Of a stretch of 64,000 nucleotides of DNA, positions 28,145 through 36,732 are shown piece after piece (position 1 is the stretch's first letter; each line of letters begins with the position of its first letter). The DNA is from CAYWCV01 sp964629885 (lineage in GTDB: Bacteria; Bacteroidota; Rhodothermia; Balneolales; CAYWCV01). The translations under genes and the position numbers were made by a program. The stretch is from the NCBI GenBank assembly GCA_964629885.1, contig CAZVRJ010000010.1, positions 6,332 to 70,331 on the forward strand, given 5' to 3'. The notes under the pieces were generated by a model, which worked only from the letters and a program-made list of their open reading frames with translations, was not told the origin of the DNA and searched no databases.

Positions 28145-30001
28145 ATGAATATGGCTTTCGCCGGGGTTTTGCGTCGGGCATGCACACTGCTTTTAATTGC
28201 AGGCCTGGGTACACCCCTGGTAGCTCAGAACCTCCCCACTAGACAATCGTCAAGCGGTGGCGGCTCGTCGGTCAATCTAGACTTCAAAATCGACGAATCG
28301 CTCGGTACCACTTTCTACGTCGATATGTTGGGGCTTGAGGCTGCGAAGCTTCCTTTTTCGCCGGAAGTACGCGTAGATCCGTCTCGATATATCATTGGTC
28401 CAAACGATTTGATCGGGGTGATCATTACCGGCACCTTCAGCCTTAATTATAGAGCCATGGGGGTTAACATCGAAGGCGATGTATATCTGCCATCTGTCGG
28501 CACCGTTCAGATTGCCGGTCTGAGCTTGTTGGATGCCCGTACTGCCATCAAAAATGCCGTTGAAAAACAGTATCGCAATGTGATGGTCGACGTGATGCTC
28601 GATAAACCGAGGCCGCTGACCGTCCACGTCACAGGCGACATCCCATATCCTGGAAGAGTGTCGCTTCCTTATGGAACACGTCTTGATGTTCCCCTTCTGG
28701 GCGCCCTCATCGAAATTCCTTCGGCAGAATCGTCAAGAGCCGACCTTGATGGGGTTAGTCGCACATTGTCGCCTACATCACTCGAAATACCGGGTCTTTC
28801 ATCGAACAGTATGCTTGGCCAATCTAGTGTGGGAGCAAAGGCGATGTCGGTAAAAGCGCTCTTAGATTCGGAAATCTTTCAGTTGAGATCCATCCGAATC
28901 ATTCGCAGCGATGGCAGCACGGTTCTAGCAGACCTCTACGACTATTACTACGGTGGAAATCTGGATGCTAATCTTATACTGCAAGACAGCGACCAAGTTC
29001 AACTGATGAGAACGAGTACATCCGATGCTAGGGTGTCGCTTTCAGGTGCCGTCTACACCTCGATGGACATGCAGTATAGAGGAGACGACACATTTGATCG
29101 TCTATTAAGAATCACAGGTGGATTTACAAGCAACGCCGACACCACGAATATCAGCATCTACCGTACCGATGCAGGTGGCACAAAGTTAGTGACTATCGAC
29201 CTCAGGCAGGCAAGTGCCAGAAAGACCGCCCTGCTTCCAAACGACCGCATTGTGGTAAACGAGAAGTCGAGAGAATACCTCAACGCTCGTGCAACCGTGC
29301 TCGGAAGAGCAAGATCGAGTGGAATTTATCCAATTTCGGATGGGGTCACAACAGCATATGAGGTTCTTTCTATGGCAGGAGGCCTAGATAGTGATGCATT
29401 GGCGAAAGGCGCATTTATATCGCGTAAGGGTGCAGATATAAACGACAAATCGACCCCTCCACAGTCGGATATGGCCCAACTAATGAGAAGTTCAGATCAG
29501 TATTTGCAGGGTTTGAACTGGTTTGAGCTTGAAGAAAAAGCACGAAAAAACCGTGTCTATCTAGATGTGTCGAATGAGCAGTCGCTGCGGTCGATTCGAA
29601 TGTACGATGGCGACAGCCTCTTCATTCCAAGGAATGAAGGCACTGTATTTGTATATGGTCAGGTGAACAATCCGGGGTTCGTTGAATTTAGTTCATCGAA
29701 CAGTACGGCTGATTATTTAAGTAAGGCTGGAGGATTCTCGTTGGCTGCAAACCCTGAAAAAGTATATGTGATTAAAGCAGGTGCGAGAACGTGGACCGAT
29801 GCACGCTACACTTCCATTGAGTCGGGCGACTGGGTGTATGTTGAGCGCGTACCGATCGATGACTTGGCACAACAACGCATTTACGAATTGCAAAAGCAGG
29901 GCTTTAAGATACAACGCCAAGGCTTGATTTTTACGGCCTTTACGGCGTTGGTATCTGCAGTCTCGACAACAGTCGCAATCCTGATCTATTATAAGAACTG
30001 A
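28145..30001 (+). CDS. Polysaccharide export protein (Wza-like, SLBB domains)
   Basis: The start at 28145 gives MNMAFAGVLRRACTLLLIAGLG as a signal peptide; a longer frame opens 27 codons earlier but would bury it. The order is: Poly_export domain (about 95-180; YIIGPNDLIGVIITGTF and GDVYLPSVGTVQIAGLSLLDAR), several SLBB-type repeats (VSLSGAVYTSMDMQYRGDDTFDRLLRITGG; TVLGRARSSGIYPISDG; VFVYGQVNNPGFVEF), and a C-terminal transmembrane segment (FTAFTALVSAVSTTVAILIYY). Wza-type proteins form the outer membrane exit for capsular or exopolysaccharide. It is followed after 3 bases by the chain-length regulator. Confidence 0.9.
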   Translation: MNMAFAGVLRRACTLLLIAGLGTPLVAQNLPTRQSSSGGGSSVNLDFKIDESLGTTFYVDMLGLEAAKLPFSPEVRVDPSRYIIGPNDLIGVIITGTFSLNYRAMGVNIEGDVYLPSVGTVQIAGLSLLDARTAIKNAVEKQYRNVMVDVMLDKPRPLTVHVTGDIPYPGRVSLPYGTRLDVPLLGALIEIPSAESSRADLDGVSRTLSPTSLEIPGLSSNSMLGQSSVGAKAMSVKALLDSEIFQLRSIRIIRSDGSTVLADLYDYYYGGNLDANLILQDSDQVQLMRTSTSDARVSLSGAVYTSMDMQYRGDDTFDRLLRITGGFTSNADTTNISIYRTDAGGTKLVTIDLRQASARKTALLPNDRIVVNEKSREYLNARATVLGRARSSGIYPISDGVTTAYEVLSMAGGLDSDALAKGAFISRKGADINDKSTPPQSDMAQLMRSSDQYLQGLNWFELEEKARKNRVYLDVSNEQSLRSIRMYDGDSLFIPRNEGTVFVYGQVNNPGFVEFSSSNSTADYLSKAGGFSLAANPEKVYVIKAGARTWTDARYTSIESGDWVYVERVPIDDLAQQRIYELQKQGFKIQRQGLIFTAFTALVSAVSTTVAILIYYKN

Positions 30002-30004
30002 TTC

Positions 30005-31168
30005 ATGACACCTCACGAAGCCTCACCGAAACCGGCAGGTCTATCAGGAAGCGATATCATTCGCCACCTCATCCGAAATGTGCGCCGCATTGCCATCGTG
30101 ACCGTTCTGGTGACTGTGATTGCTGTGGTTGTCAGTTTGATGCTACCCAACGAATTCCGTTCGTCGGCCAACCTGATGCCTGCCAACACGCCTGCCATCG
30201 GTCTCGACCTGCTCACACGTAGCAGCGGGCTAGGCGGATTGGCCAGCAACCTGTTGCGCACCCGTTCGAGTGCGTTCGATCGCTTTCTTGTCTTGCTCGA
30301 GACGCACACGGTAAAGAAACGGGTGGTCGACCAATTCAACCTCATTGAGGTGTATGACACGGGTGGTAGCCAGTTCCCCTTGTTGAATGCCATGAAGCGC
30401 CTCGATGCGAATACGAATTTCGAGACCTTTGAAGAAGGCAACATGGTCATCCAAGTATGGGATGAAGATCCTGTTCGTGCCAAAGAAATGGTCGATTATT
30501 ATGTGCAGCTCATTAACGAGTACAATATCGAGCTGTCCTCAACTGAGGCAACCCGCTTCAAGGAGTTTATCGGCGACAAATACACCGAAGTCATGGCATC
30601 GGTCGACAGCCTTGAGCGTCGCACCATCGAGTTTCAGCGAGAGTATGGGGTGATTGAGTTTAACACGCAGGCGTCTGAGTACCTGAGCGCCATTATTGCG
30701 GTCACGGCTCAGTTGTATGAAGCCGAGCTACAGTTGAAAATGGTAGCCGAGAATGCGCGCGAGAACAACCCCATCTATCAGAGGCAACTTCAGCGGGTGA
30801 ACGCATTGAAATCCACATTGGCATCGATGTACAACAACACGAATCCAAACGACGTCATCCTGAATTTTTCGCAGCTTCCTGAGATTTCGACGCAGTATGT
30901 TCGCCTTATGGCGGAGGCCGAGATCCAGCAGGAGATGCTCAAATTCATCATCCCGATCTACGAAAACGCACGCATGGAGGAAGCCAAGTCAATCCCCGGC
31001 TTGGTAGTGGTCGATGATCCATATGTGGCTGAGCGCAAAGACCGTCCGAAACGCTCTTTGATCGTGATTGGTGCCTTTATGTCGACGTTTATCTTGATGA
31101 TCGTGTTCTATGCCATCCAACTTCTTTTGTACCGCAACCGCGACTATATGGCCTATCTGAGGTCGTAA
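30005..31168 (+). CDS. Wzz-type polysaccharide chain-length determinant
   Basis: 387 residues with the Wzz/PCP layout: an N-terminal transmembrane helix (about 27-49, IAIVTVLVTVIAVVVSLML), a periplasmic helical domain with coiled coils (SVDSLERRTIEFQREYG; AELQLKMVAENARENNP), and a C-terminal transmembrane helix (about 355-377) preceded by the proline-rich PKRSL motif (DRPKRSLIVIGAF). There is no tyrosine kinase domain, so it is not a Wzc. It sets chain length of a polymer made by the Wzy-like protein encoded 6 bases downstream. Confidence 0.9.
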   Translation: MTPHEASPKPAGLSGSDIIRHLIRNVRRIAIVTVLVTVIAVVVSLMLPNEFRSSANLMPANTPAIGLDLLTRSSGLGGLASNLLRTRSSAFDRFLVLLETHTVKKRVVDQFNLIEVYDTGGSQFPLLNAMKRLDANTNFETFEEGNMVIQVWDEDPVRAKEMVDYYVQLINEYNIELSSTEATRFKEFIGDKYTEVMASVDSLERRTIEFQREYGVIEFNTQASEYLSAIIAVTAQLYEAELQLKMVAENARENNPIYQRQLQRVNALKSTLASMYNNTNPNDVILNFSQLPEISTQYVRLMAEAEIQQEMLKFIIPIYENARMEEAKSIPGLVVVDDPYVAERKDRPKRSLIVIGAFMSTFILMIVFYAIQLLLYRNRDYMAYLRS

Positions 31169-31174
31169 GCCGTA

Positions 31175-32554
31175 ATGGAAGCCACGTACCCCAACGACCG
31201 GTACGGCTGGCTGCTCTTCGGCGCAGGCGTCGCCGTGATTACCGCTCTCGGAATCTTGGCATTGCAAGAGCTCACGGGTTTTGTGTTGATCGCTCTTGCA
31301 CTAGTGCCTGTAGCACTCTTTACGGCATATAAGCACAAGGGTGTAATTGCATACGGACTTGTGTTTTTCGCGCTGCTCACTTTCGACCAAGATTCGGGTA
31401 CGAACATCCGAGAGGCACTCTATTACGCCTACATTGCTGGGGTGGTGGCTATCATGGTACCGTGGTTGGCACTCACCGGACAATGGCGACTGCGGCATGG
31501 TGTCGATAAAGCGTACTTAGTGCTGCTCATTTTCGTCGGTTACGGCATTGTATTGGGGTTTTTCACCGGTGGATTCATGAAAAACAGGATTGACGACATC
31601 ACATTGATGTTCCCGATCCTCACGTATTTCGTGCTGCGCGACCAACTGGTAGACGACAAGGTGGTAAGGAACATCCTGATCGTTTTGGTTGTGATGATGC
31701 TCTTCATCGCACTTCGCAACATCCGCAACTATCAGCAGATATTGCTTGAGGCTGTGATGGATTGGCAGGTCCAAAAAGCGCGTGTAGCCAAAAACGAAGT
31801 TTTTCTCATGGCCGGAGCTGTGGGCTTTTTTATCCTGCAAGCATATCAGACCAAGTGGATTCCAAGATTGTTCTATCTGGGAGTGTTCGGTTTCATGTTT
31901 GCTGGGTTGATTCTAACTCAAAGCCGAGGTTATTGGCTTGCTTTTGCCGTTTCTGTGGGCGTTTTCATGCTCTTTTCCGATCGAAGTGCACGAGTGCGAG
32001 CACTCATCACATCCACGTTACTCGGGTTTGTGGCGATCACAATCGCTTTCACGGTTTATTATTCGGCCACCCTGTTAGTGCTCGAGAACTTAGCTTATCG
32101 ATTGTCTCTCACTGGCGGATCGCAGATGGACCCATCGTTACTTGAACGGGTGTTGGAGACCCAATCGGTATGGGACCTTGTTAAGCTGAATCCGTTTGCG
32201 GGCTATGGGTTCGGATATGTTTACCAACGCTATGGGGTCATTTCGGGATATTGGACCCATACCAGCTACGTTCACAACGGCTATCTTGCTGTTTGGTTCA
32301 AGATGGGTCTTTTCGGGATGCTCGCCGCCATCACCTACCTTATCATGATAGCCCGAACCGGCTACAGGGTGTTCAAGACGGCTACATCACCGTTCGCCCG
32401 CATTACTGCATTGATCATCTTGTGCCAGGTGGTCGGCATGATGCTCGTAAACATAACTTCGCCACAGTTCTTAGGCTTCGACTCGATGCTGCTGCTGGCT
32501 GTAATGGGTGCCATGGTGGCTAGTTTGGCCGACAGGCATCTATTAAAGGCTTAG
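31175..32554 (+). CDS. O-antigen ligase/polymerase-like membrane protein (Wzy/WaaL)
   Basis: 459 residues with roughly 10-12 transmembrane helices and the large periplasmic loop of the Wzy_C/O-antigen ligase family (about 290-370), containing WDLVKLNPFAGYGFGYVYQRY and the conserved HTSYVHNGYLAVWFKMGLFG. The N-terminal cytoplasmic stretch is short. It polymerises or ligates surface polysaccharide units. With Wza- and Wzz-like proteins upstream it forms a three-gene export unit, but no glycosyltransferases or flippase are present here. It converges with the FAD oxidoreductase gene with three bases between the stops. Confidence 0.87.
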   Translation: MEATYPNDRYGWLLFGAGVAVITALGILALQELTGFVLIALALVPVALFTAYKHKGVIAYGLVFFALLTFDQDSGTNIREALYYAYIAGVVAIMVPWLALTGQWRLRHGVDKAYLVLLIFVGYGIVLGFFTGGFMKNRIDDITLMFPILTYFVLRDQLVDDKVVRNILIVLVVMMLFIALRNIRNYQQILLEAVMDWQVQKARVAKNEVFLMAGAVGFFILQAYQTKWIPRLFYLGVFGFMFAGLILTQSRGYWLAFAVSVGVFMLFSDRSARVRALITSTLLGFVAITIAFTVYYSATLLVLENLAYRLSLTGGSQMDPSLLERVLETQSVWDLVKLNPFAGYGFGYVYQRYGVISGYWTHTSYVHNGYLAVWFKMGLFGMLAAITYLIMIARTGYRVFKTATSPFARITALIILCQVVGMMLVNITSPQFLGFDSMLLLAVMGAMVASLADRHLLKA

Positions 32555-32557
32555 GGC

Positions 32558-34369
32558 TTAATCCCAGATTTTTGGAACAGGTAATTCGAAGGGGTTAAAG
32601 ATTTTGTCGAGAAGGAAAGCAAGTTCTCTTCGTGTAATTCTTTCGGAGCTACTGTTATCTGCTAGAGAAGTGACACCCCCAACCTTCATAAGTTCTGCTG
32701 AAGCCATATCATGCGTGAGAGCTTGACCAGGCTCAAGGGTGCTATCAAGCTCCAAAACTGACAAGGCAAGGATGAGATCATCGGTTGTGGCAGCTGAATC
32801 TGGCTTAAAATGGGTTTCGTTTGCCCATGCCACAGGTCTGCCCTCGCCACGCATTAAACCGGCTGAACCGACCCTCATTATAGCCGCAAATTCGGGTTCG
32901 CTTGCTTTGACGTCAAAGTAAGGCATGATCCAAACCGATGCGTCGAGCAGTGTTTGCTGCAATAGTCTGATTGAAAGATCCGCGGGTTCAACGCCTTCCC
33001 TTATGCTTAGAGCAGCAGCGGCACCTGCAGCCTGCCCTAAGCCCAACACAACGGGTTGTAGGCGGGTGGTTCCATTTACGACGCTGGTTACGGAGATGCT
33101 CTTTTCGGCTACAATAAGTCCCTTGATGGATTCGGGTATCATCGAGCCAAATGGCACGTTATATGATGGAATTGGTGGAAATTCGATTTGACGCGGTTCC
33201 GGGTTCACCTTTCGGTGGTGGTCTACGGGATAATCGCCAACAGCAATACCAAATTGATAGTAGGGACGGCCGGAGTCAGCATAGGGGTCGAGTATATCTT
33301 GGAGTTTAAGTGTGATCTTTCCGTTTAAACGGCGGCTTTCGCGGATGTATGGGATCAAAGCTAGATGGTCGTCTGTGCCAAATTCGTCAGTTGCTAGACC
33401 AATGTGTTTATAGCCCCCTTTGGTTTGAAGGAAATAGACCCAAGCTAAGGTATGATTTTTGGCCGCTTTGAGAGCTTCATCTCTCTGTTCTGGTGTCAAT
33501 TCGAGTATATCAAGGTATAAGTCGTTGCCCTTGTTCGGCCAATTGATCATGAACTTGTCGTTCGGCAGCCTCCCATAATTTAGCATTTGCTGGCAATCGA
33601 TCAGACCCTCTGTCTGAACATCGCATACTTGTGCGCACATACAGTCGAATGGTTCGGTATTGTACGGTTCTGGTTTGGGAATCGTCATGTCGGCTCCACT
33701 ACCATAATCTTTCAGAATGGCGACATAGGTAAGGTCTTGTACATAGTCCACTTTTTGTTCGGGGGCTCCCTGTTCGCCTGTTTCAGCGAGGGTTTCCATT
33801 CCTGTACGGTATGCAGCTCCTGAGGAGGCGATAACATCGCCAAATTCTGTTGCCTCAATGACGATATTTGCCCCAATGCGAACGAGATCACCGTTTTTGT
33901 CGGTGAATTCAGCTCCAATAATACGATCTCCAAGCATCACTGCCTTGCGAAACTGTAGCTCATACTTTACTTGGACATTAGATTCAACGGCCACCATTGC
34001 CTTCAAAATGGAGTCGCCAACATGGGGTTCGAATAGGGTATTGCTCACCCAACCGGTGGCGACTTTGGATGGACCTCCGTAATAGGTGTACAGAGCCTCC
34101 CTAAACTCTCCAAATATGCCCGATGGCATACGATGGTTACCATCAACGGCGGCAACGCCGGCTGCCGTGAGCATGCCCCCCAACCATGTGGTTGGCTCGG
34201 CCACAATGACACTGGCACCCAACCTAGAAGCTTGGATGGCGGCTGCGGTTCCACTGGCACCTCCACCAACAACCAAAATATCCGTTTCGTGATCCCATGA
34301 TGGTTGGGCGGTGCAGCTTGCAAATATGAGTGTAAAAAATAGGGGTAGTACGAACCGAAGCATGGCCAT
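32558..34369 (-). CDS. Exported FAD-dependent oxidoreductase
   Basis: 603 residues. A lipoprotein signal ends at LIFASC, then a FAD Rossmann motif DILVVGGGASGTAAAIQASRLG (about 30-51) opens an FAD_oxidored domain (PF12831 type) through to about residue 470 with the closing TTRLQPVVLGLGQAAGAAAAL. Four cysteines (CMCAQVCDVQTEGLIDC) lie around residue 240 and could bind metal or form disulphides. The C-terminal 110 residues resemble SLH-like repeats (GLMRGEGRPVAWANETHFKPDS). It is the last gene of the glycan-utilisation series and probably oxidises a sugar in the periplasm, but the substrate is not known. Confidence 0.85.
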   Translation of the reverse strand: MAMLRFVLPLFFTLIFASCTAQPSWDHETDILVVGGGASGTAAAIQASRLGASVIVAEPTTWLGGMLTAAGVAAVDGNHRMPSGIFGEFREALYTYYGGPSKVATGWVSNTLFEPHVGDSILKAMVAVESNVQVKYELQFRKAVMLGDRIIGAEFTDKNGDLVRIGANIVIEATEFGDVIASSGAAYRTGMETLAETGEQGAPEQKVDYVQDLTYVAILKDYGSGADMTIPKPEPYNTEPFDCMCAQVCDVQTEGLIDCQQMLNYGRLPNDKFMINWPNKGNDLYLDILELTPEQRDEALKAAKNHTLAWVYFLQTKGGYKHIGLATDEFGTDDHLALIPYIRESRRLNGKITLKLQDILDPYADSGRPYYQFGIAVGDYPVDHHRKVNPEPRQIEFPPIPSYNVPFGSMIPESIKGLIVAEKSISVTSVVNGTTRLQPVVLGLGQAAGAAAALSIREGVEPADLSIRLLQQTLLDASVWIMPYFDVKASEPEFAAIMRVGSAGLMRGEGRPVAWANETHFKPDSAATTDDLILALSVLELDSTLEPGQALTHDMASAELMKVGGVTSLADNSSSERITRRELAFLLDKIFNPFELPVPKIWD

Positions 34370-34386
34370 GTAAATTCAGTGATATG

Positions 34387-34422
34387 AAAAAGCCCGCACC
34401 CGAGAATCAGGTGCGGGCTTTT
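34387..34422. terminator. Terminator following the two-copy sorting-tail gene
   Basis: AAAAGCCCGCACC and GGTGCGGGCTTTT form a perfect stem with a nine-base loop. On the minus strand it lies 12 bases after the stop of 34434-36677, between that gene and the FAD oxidoreductase gene, so the latter may be read only by read-through or from its own promoter. Confidence 0.9.
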
Positions 34423-34433
34423 ATGGAGATCTA

Positions 34434-36677
34434 TTACTTAACGAGTGTGAATTTGCCGCTTGCCGACATGATCTTAGCGCCCGTGTTGGCGGTCATGCGG
34501 TATAGGTATACACCGCTTGCCAGACGGGAGGCGTTGAGCATAAACTGCTGGTTGCTTCCGGCAGCCAAACGACCCACGTTTTGTGTCAAGACAACACGAC
34601 CGAGGATGTCGATCACCTGCAGGGTTACATCGGCACGTTCAGCCAAGTTGAAACGGATCGTTGTCGTTGGGTTGAATGGGTTCGGATAGTTACCGATGAT
34701 TTCGAAGTTGCTTGGAAGCTCTGAAACAGTTTCATCATCCAAATCGGTAAGAGTAGCATTCGTCAGTTTGAAACTGGCATAGGCATTATTCGATGCCATA
34801 ACAACAAGTCTGTTGTTGGTTGGATCCCATCCGGATCCGCCGGTTTGATTGACGTTTGCACGCACACTTAGTGGTCCAAGAGTTCTGAGTAATGTGGGCT
34901 CTTGTGGATTGGTGACATCAATTACATGGAAGGTGGAGTTGTTCGGACCCAAGGCCAAAAACTTGCGTCCAGCAGCCTCGAAGTAGGTGCTTGGCCCAAA
35001 GAATGTGTTTGGGACTTTTGCCTCGTCCAGCTCGGCCAAGATGGTGTTATTTGCTTCGTTGAGCAACGAAGTGGGTGTTCCAAAACCGCTCAACCATACG
35101 TGGGTGGTTCCTGGGACAGGCGAAATACCAAAGCGTCCTAGATTGGCTGGAACGAGCAGAGGGGCAATCTCGACCATGGCTGTTCCATTCCATGTAAGAC
35201 GACCGATTTCGGTGCTGCCTGTACCAGAAATGTAGACTGTTACACTATTTCCTGAGCCCCTGATGCCGAAGGCGTCACCATAGCGAAGTGCACTCAACTC
35301 TCCCTCGAAGACGGTCTGAGGAGCAGCATTTTCGTTGGCCCAACGGTAGATTCGTACCGTTTGTCCTGATAGTGCCAAGTTGCATGCGAAAATTTGGCCG
35401 TCGGAAGTTGCAGCGGCAATATTGATAGGGAATGTTGAGTTCACATTTACCACGCCGGTCATATCCAAGGCCTTGATCGAATCTCCGGTAGCGGAGTTGA
35501 TGACTTTTATTTCAGCGTATCCTGTACGTGATACCAAAAGAGCATTGCCCGTTGCTGGGTTAACGGTCAATCCACGTGTTACGTTATCGGAGCGGAACCA
35601 GCGGTTTTCGTCGGCATAGACAGCCCACTCTGGGGCGAACCGGGCTGCATGCACCTGGCCAAAGCGGAATGCAGTGAGGTTGTTGTTGGTACCCATCACA
35701 AAGAGGCGGTTCTTTACCGCATCGTATGTGATGAAGCCGGCGCCGTTTGAGTTAGCTACGCTGTTGATACCAGCAATTGTTGCGACTTTTTTGATTTCAT
35801 CCAAGTTGGTAACATCGAAGACCTCAAATTCTGAACCAAATGAACCACCACGCAAACCAATTACGACAAAGTTCTTCTCATTTTGTGTGAATGAGCGTAT
35901 TTCTTGGAATGCGTTGTTTGTCAGATCGGGTCCGATCGTTTTGATGACGGCACCGGTGGTTCCGTTGATCAACGATGCGACAGATCCACCACCGTTAACC
36001 CATAGGTTTCCATCGCCTGTAGGTGACATAGCACCACGAGCCAAACCTGATGCAATCGTTAACTCGCGGGCTAAGGTTGCGGTAGTTGCACCACGTGCCA
36101 TAGTAAACACAGCAATCTTAGTATTGCCCGATCCACTTACATAGATCGTGATGCTGCCAGGATTTGCATCTGTTCCAAAGTTGCCCTCAACAGCGAAGGA
36201 GTCGCCATAGCGCCCTGCAGTAAGGGTCGACGTTGTGCCGTCAAAAACGACCCGTGGTGCAGTCGTGACCGTTTGATTCGGCCAATGATAGATTTTTAGA
36301 GCTGTGCCAGACGTGATCAAGTTTGCGGCAAAAATATTACCATCGCTGGTAATACCCATTTCGTTGATTCCGAAAGTACCACCGGTAACATCGGTATTAT
36401 TGAGCACTCCTACAGAGTCGCCCGTAGCGGAGTTTAAAACGAGTACTCGATTACCCAATTGGCGAGTAGCCATTAGGATGTTATCGGTAACGGGGTTGTA
36501 CGCTCCTCCGCGTACTTGGTCACCTGCAGCAGGTAGCCATGGCCGTTGTCCAGATAAGATTTCCCAAGCTTTGTCGGTCATTGCAGTGACCTGCGCAGAA
36601 CTGAGAGTTGGCAACAATGCCAAACTCAGAAGCCAGAGACCTAAAAAGGTCGATTGAGCTTGTTTTGAAGCATTCAT
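34434..36677 (-). CDS. Two-copy beta-propeller-like protein with T9SS sorting tail (DUF4623-like)
   Basis: 747 residues. The signal peptide has the LLSLALLPTLSSAQ core. Two homologous units follow (about 45-335 and 350-650): copy one has ILMATRQLGNRVLVLNSATGDS and DGNIFAANLITSGTALKIYHW, copy two ALLVSRTGYAEIKVINSATGDS and DGQIFACNLALSGQTVRIYRW. The layout resembles DUF4623-type proteins. The C-terminal 85 residues (GNYPNPFNPTTTIRFNLAE ... SGVYLYRMTANTGAKIMSASGKFTLVK) are a T9SS type A sorting domain, so the protein is expected on the cell surface or secreted. It may bind the glycan, but no catalytic residues are apparent. Confidence 0.8.
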   Translation of the reverse strand: MNASKQAQSTFLGLWLLSLALLPTLSSAQVTAMTDKAWEILSGQRPWLPAAGDQVRGGAYNPVTDNILMATRQLGNRVLVLNSATGDSVGVLNNTDVTGGTFGINEMGITSDGNIFAANLITSGTALKIYHWPNQTVTTAPRVVFDGTTSTLTAGRYGDSFAVEGNFGTDANPGSITIYVSGSGNTKIAVFTMARGATTATLARELTIASGLARGAMSPTGDGNLWVNGGGSVASLINGTTGAVIKTIGPDLTNNAFQEIRSFTQNEKNFVVIGLRGGSFGSEFEVFDVTNLDEIKKVATIAGINSVANSNGAGFITYDAVKNRLFVMGTNNNLTAFRFGQVHAARFAPEWAVYADENRWFRSDNVTRGLTVNPATGNALLVSRTGYAEIKVINSATGDSIKALDMTGVVNVNSTFPINIAAATSDGQIFACNLALSGQTVRIYRWANENAAPQTVFEGELSALRYGDAFGIRGSGNSVTVYISGTGSTEIGRLTWNGTAMVEIAPLLVPANLGRFGISPVPGTTHVWLSGFGTPTSLLNEANNTILAELDEAKVPNTFFGPSTYFEAAGRKFLALGPNNSTFHVIDVTNPQEPTLLRTLGPLSVRANVNQTGGSGWDPTNNRLVVMASNNAYASFKLTNATLTDLDDETVSELPSNFEIIGNYPNPFNPTTTIRFNLAERADVTLQVIDILGRVVLTQNVGRLAAGSNQQFMLNASRLASGVYLYRMTANTGAKIMSASGKFTLVK

Positions 36678-36732
36678 ATGTTTGTGGTTTATTGATTAAT
36701 GGTAGCGGTTTGTGTGATCGTCGTGTATGCGT

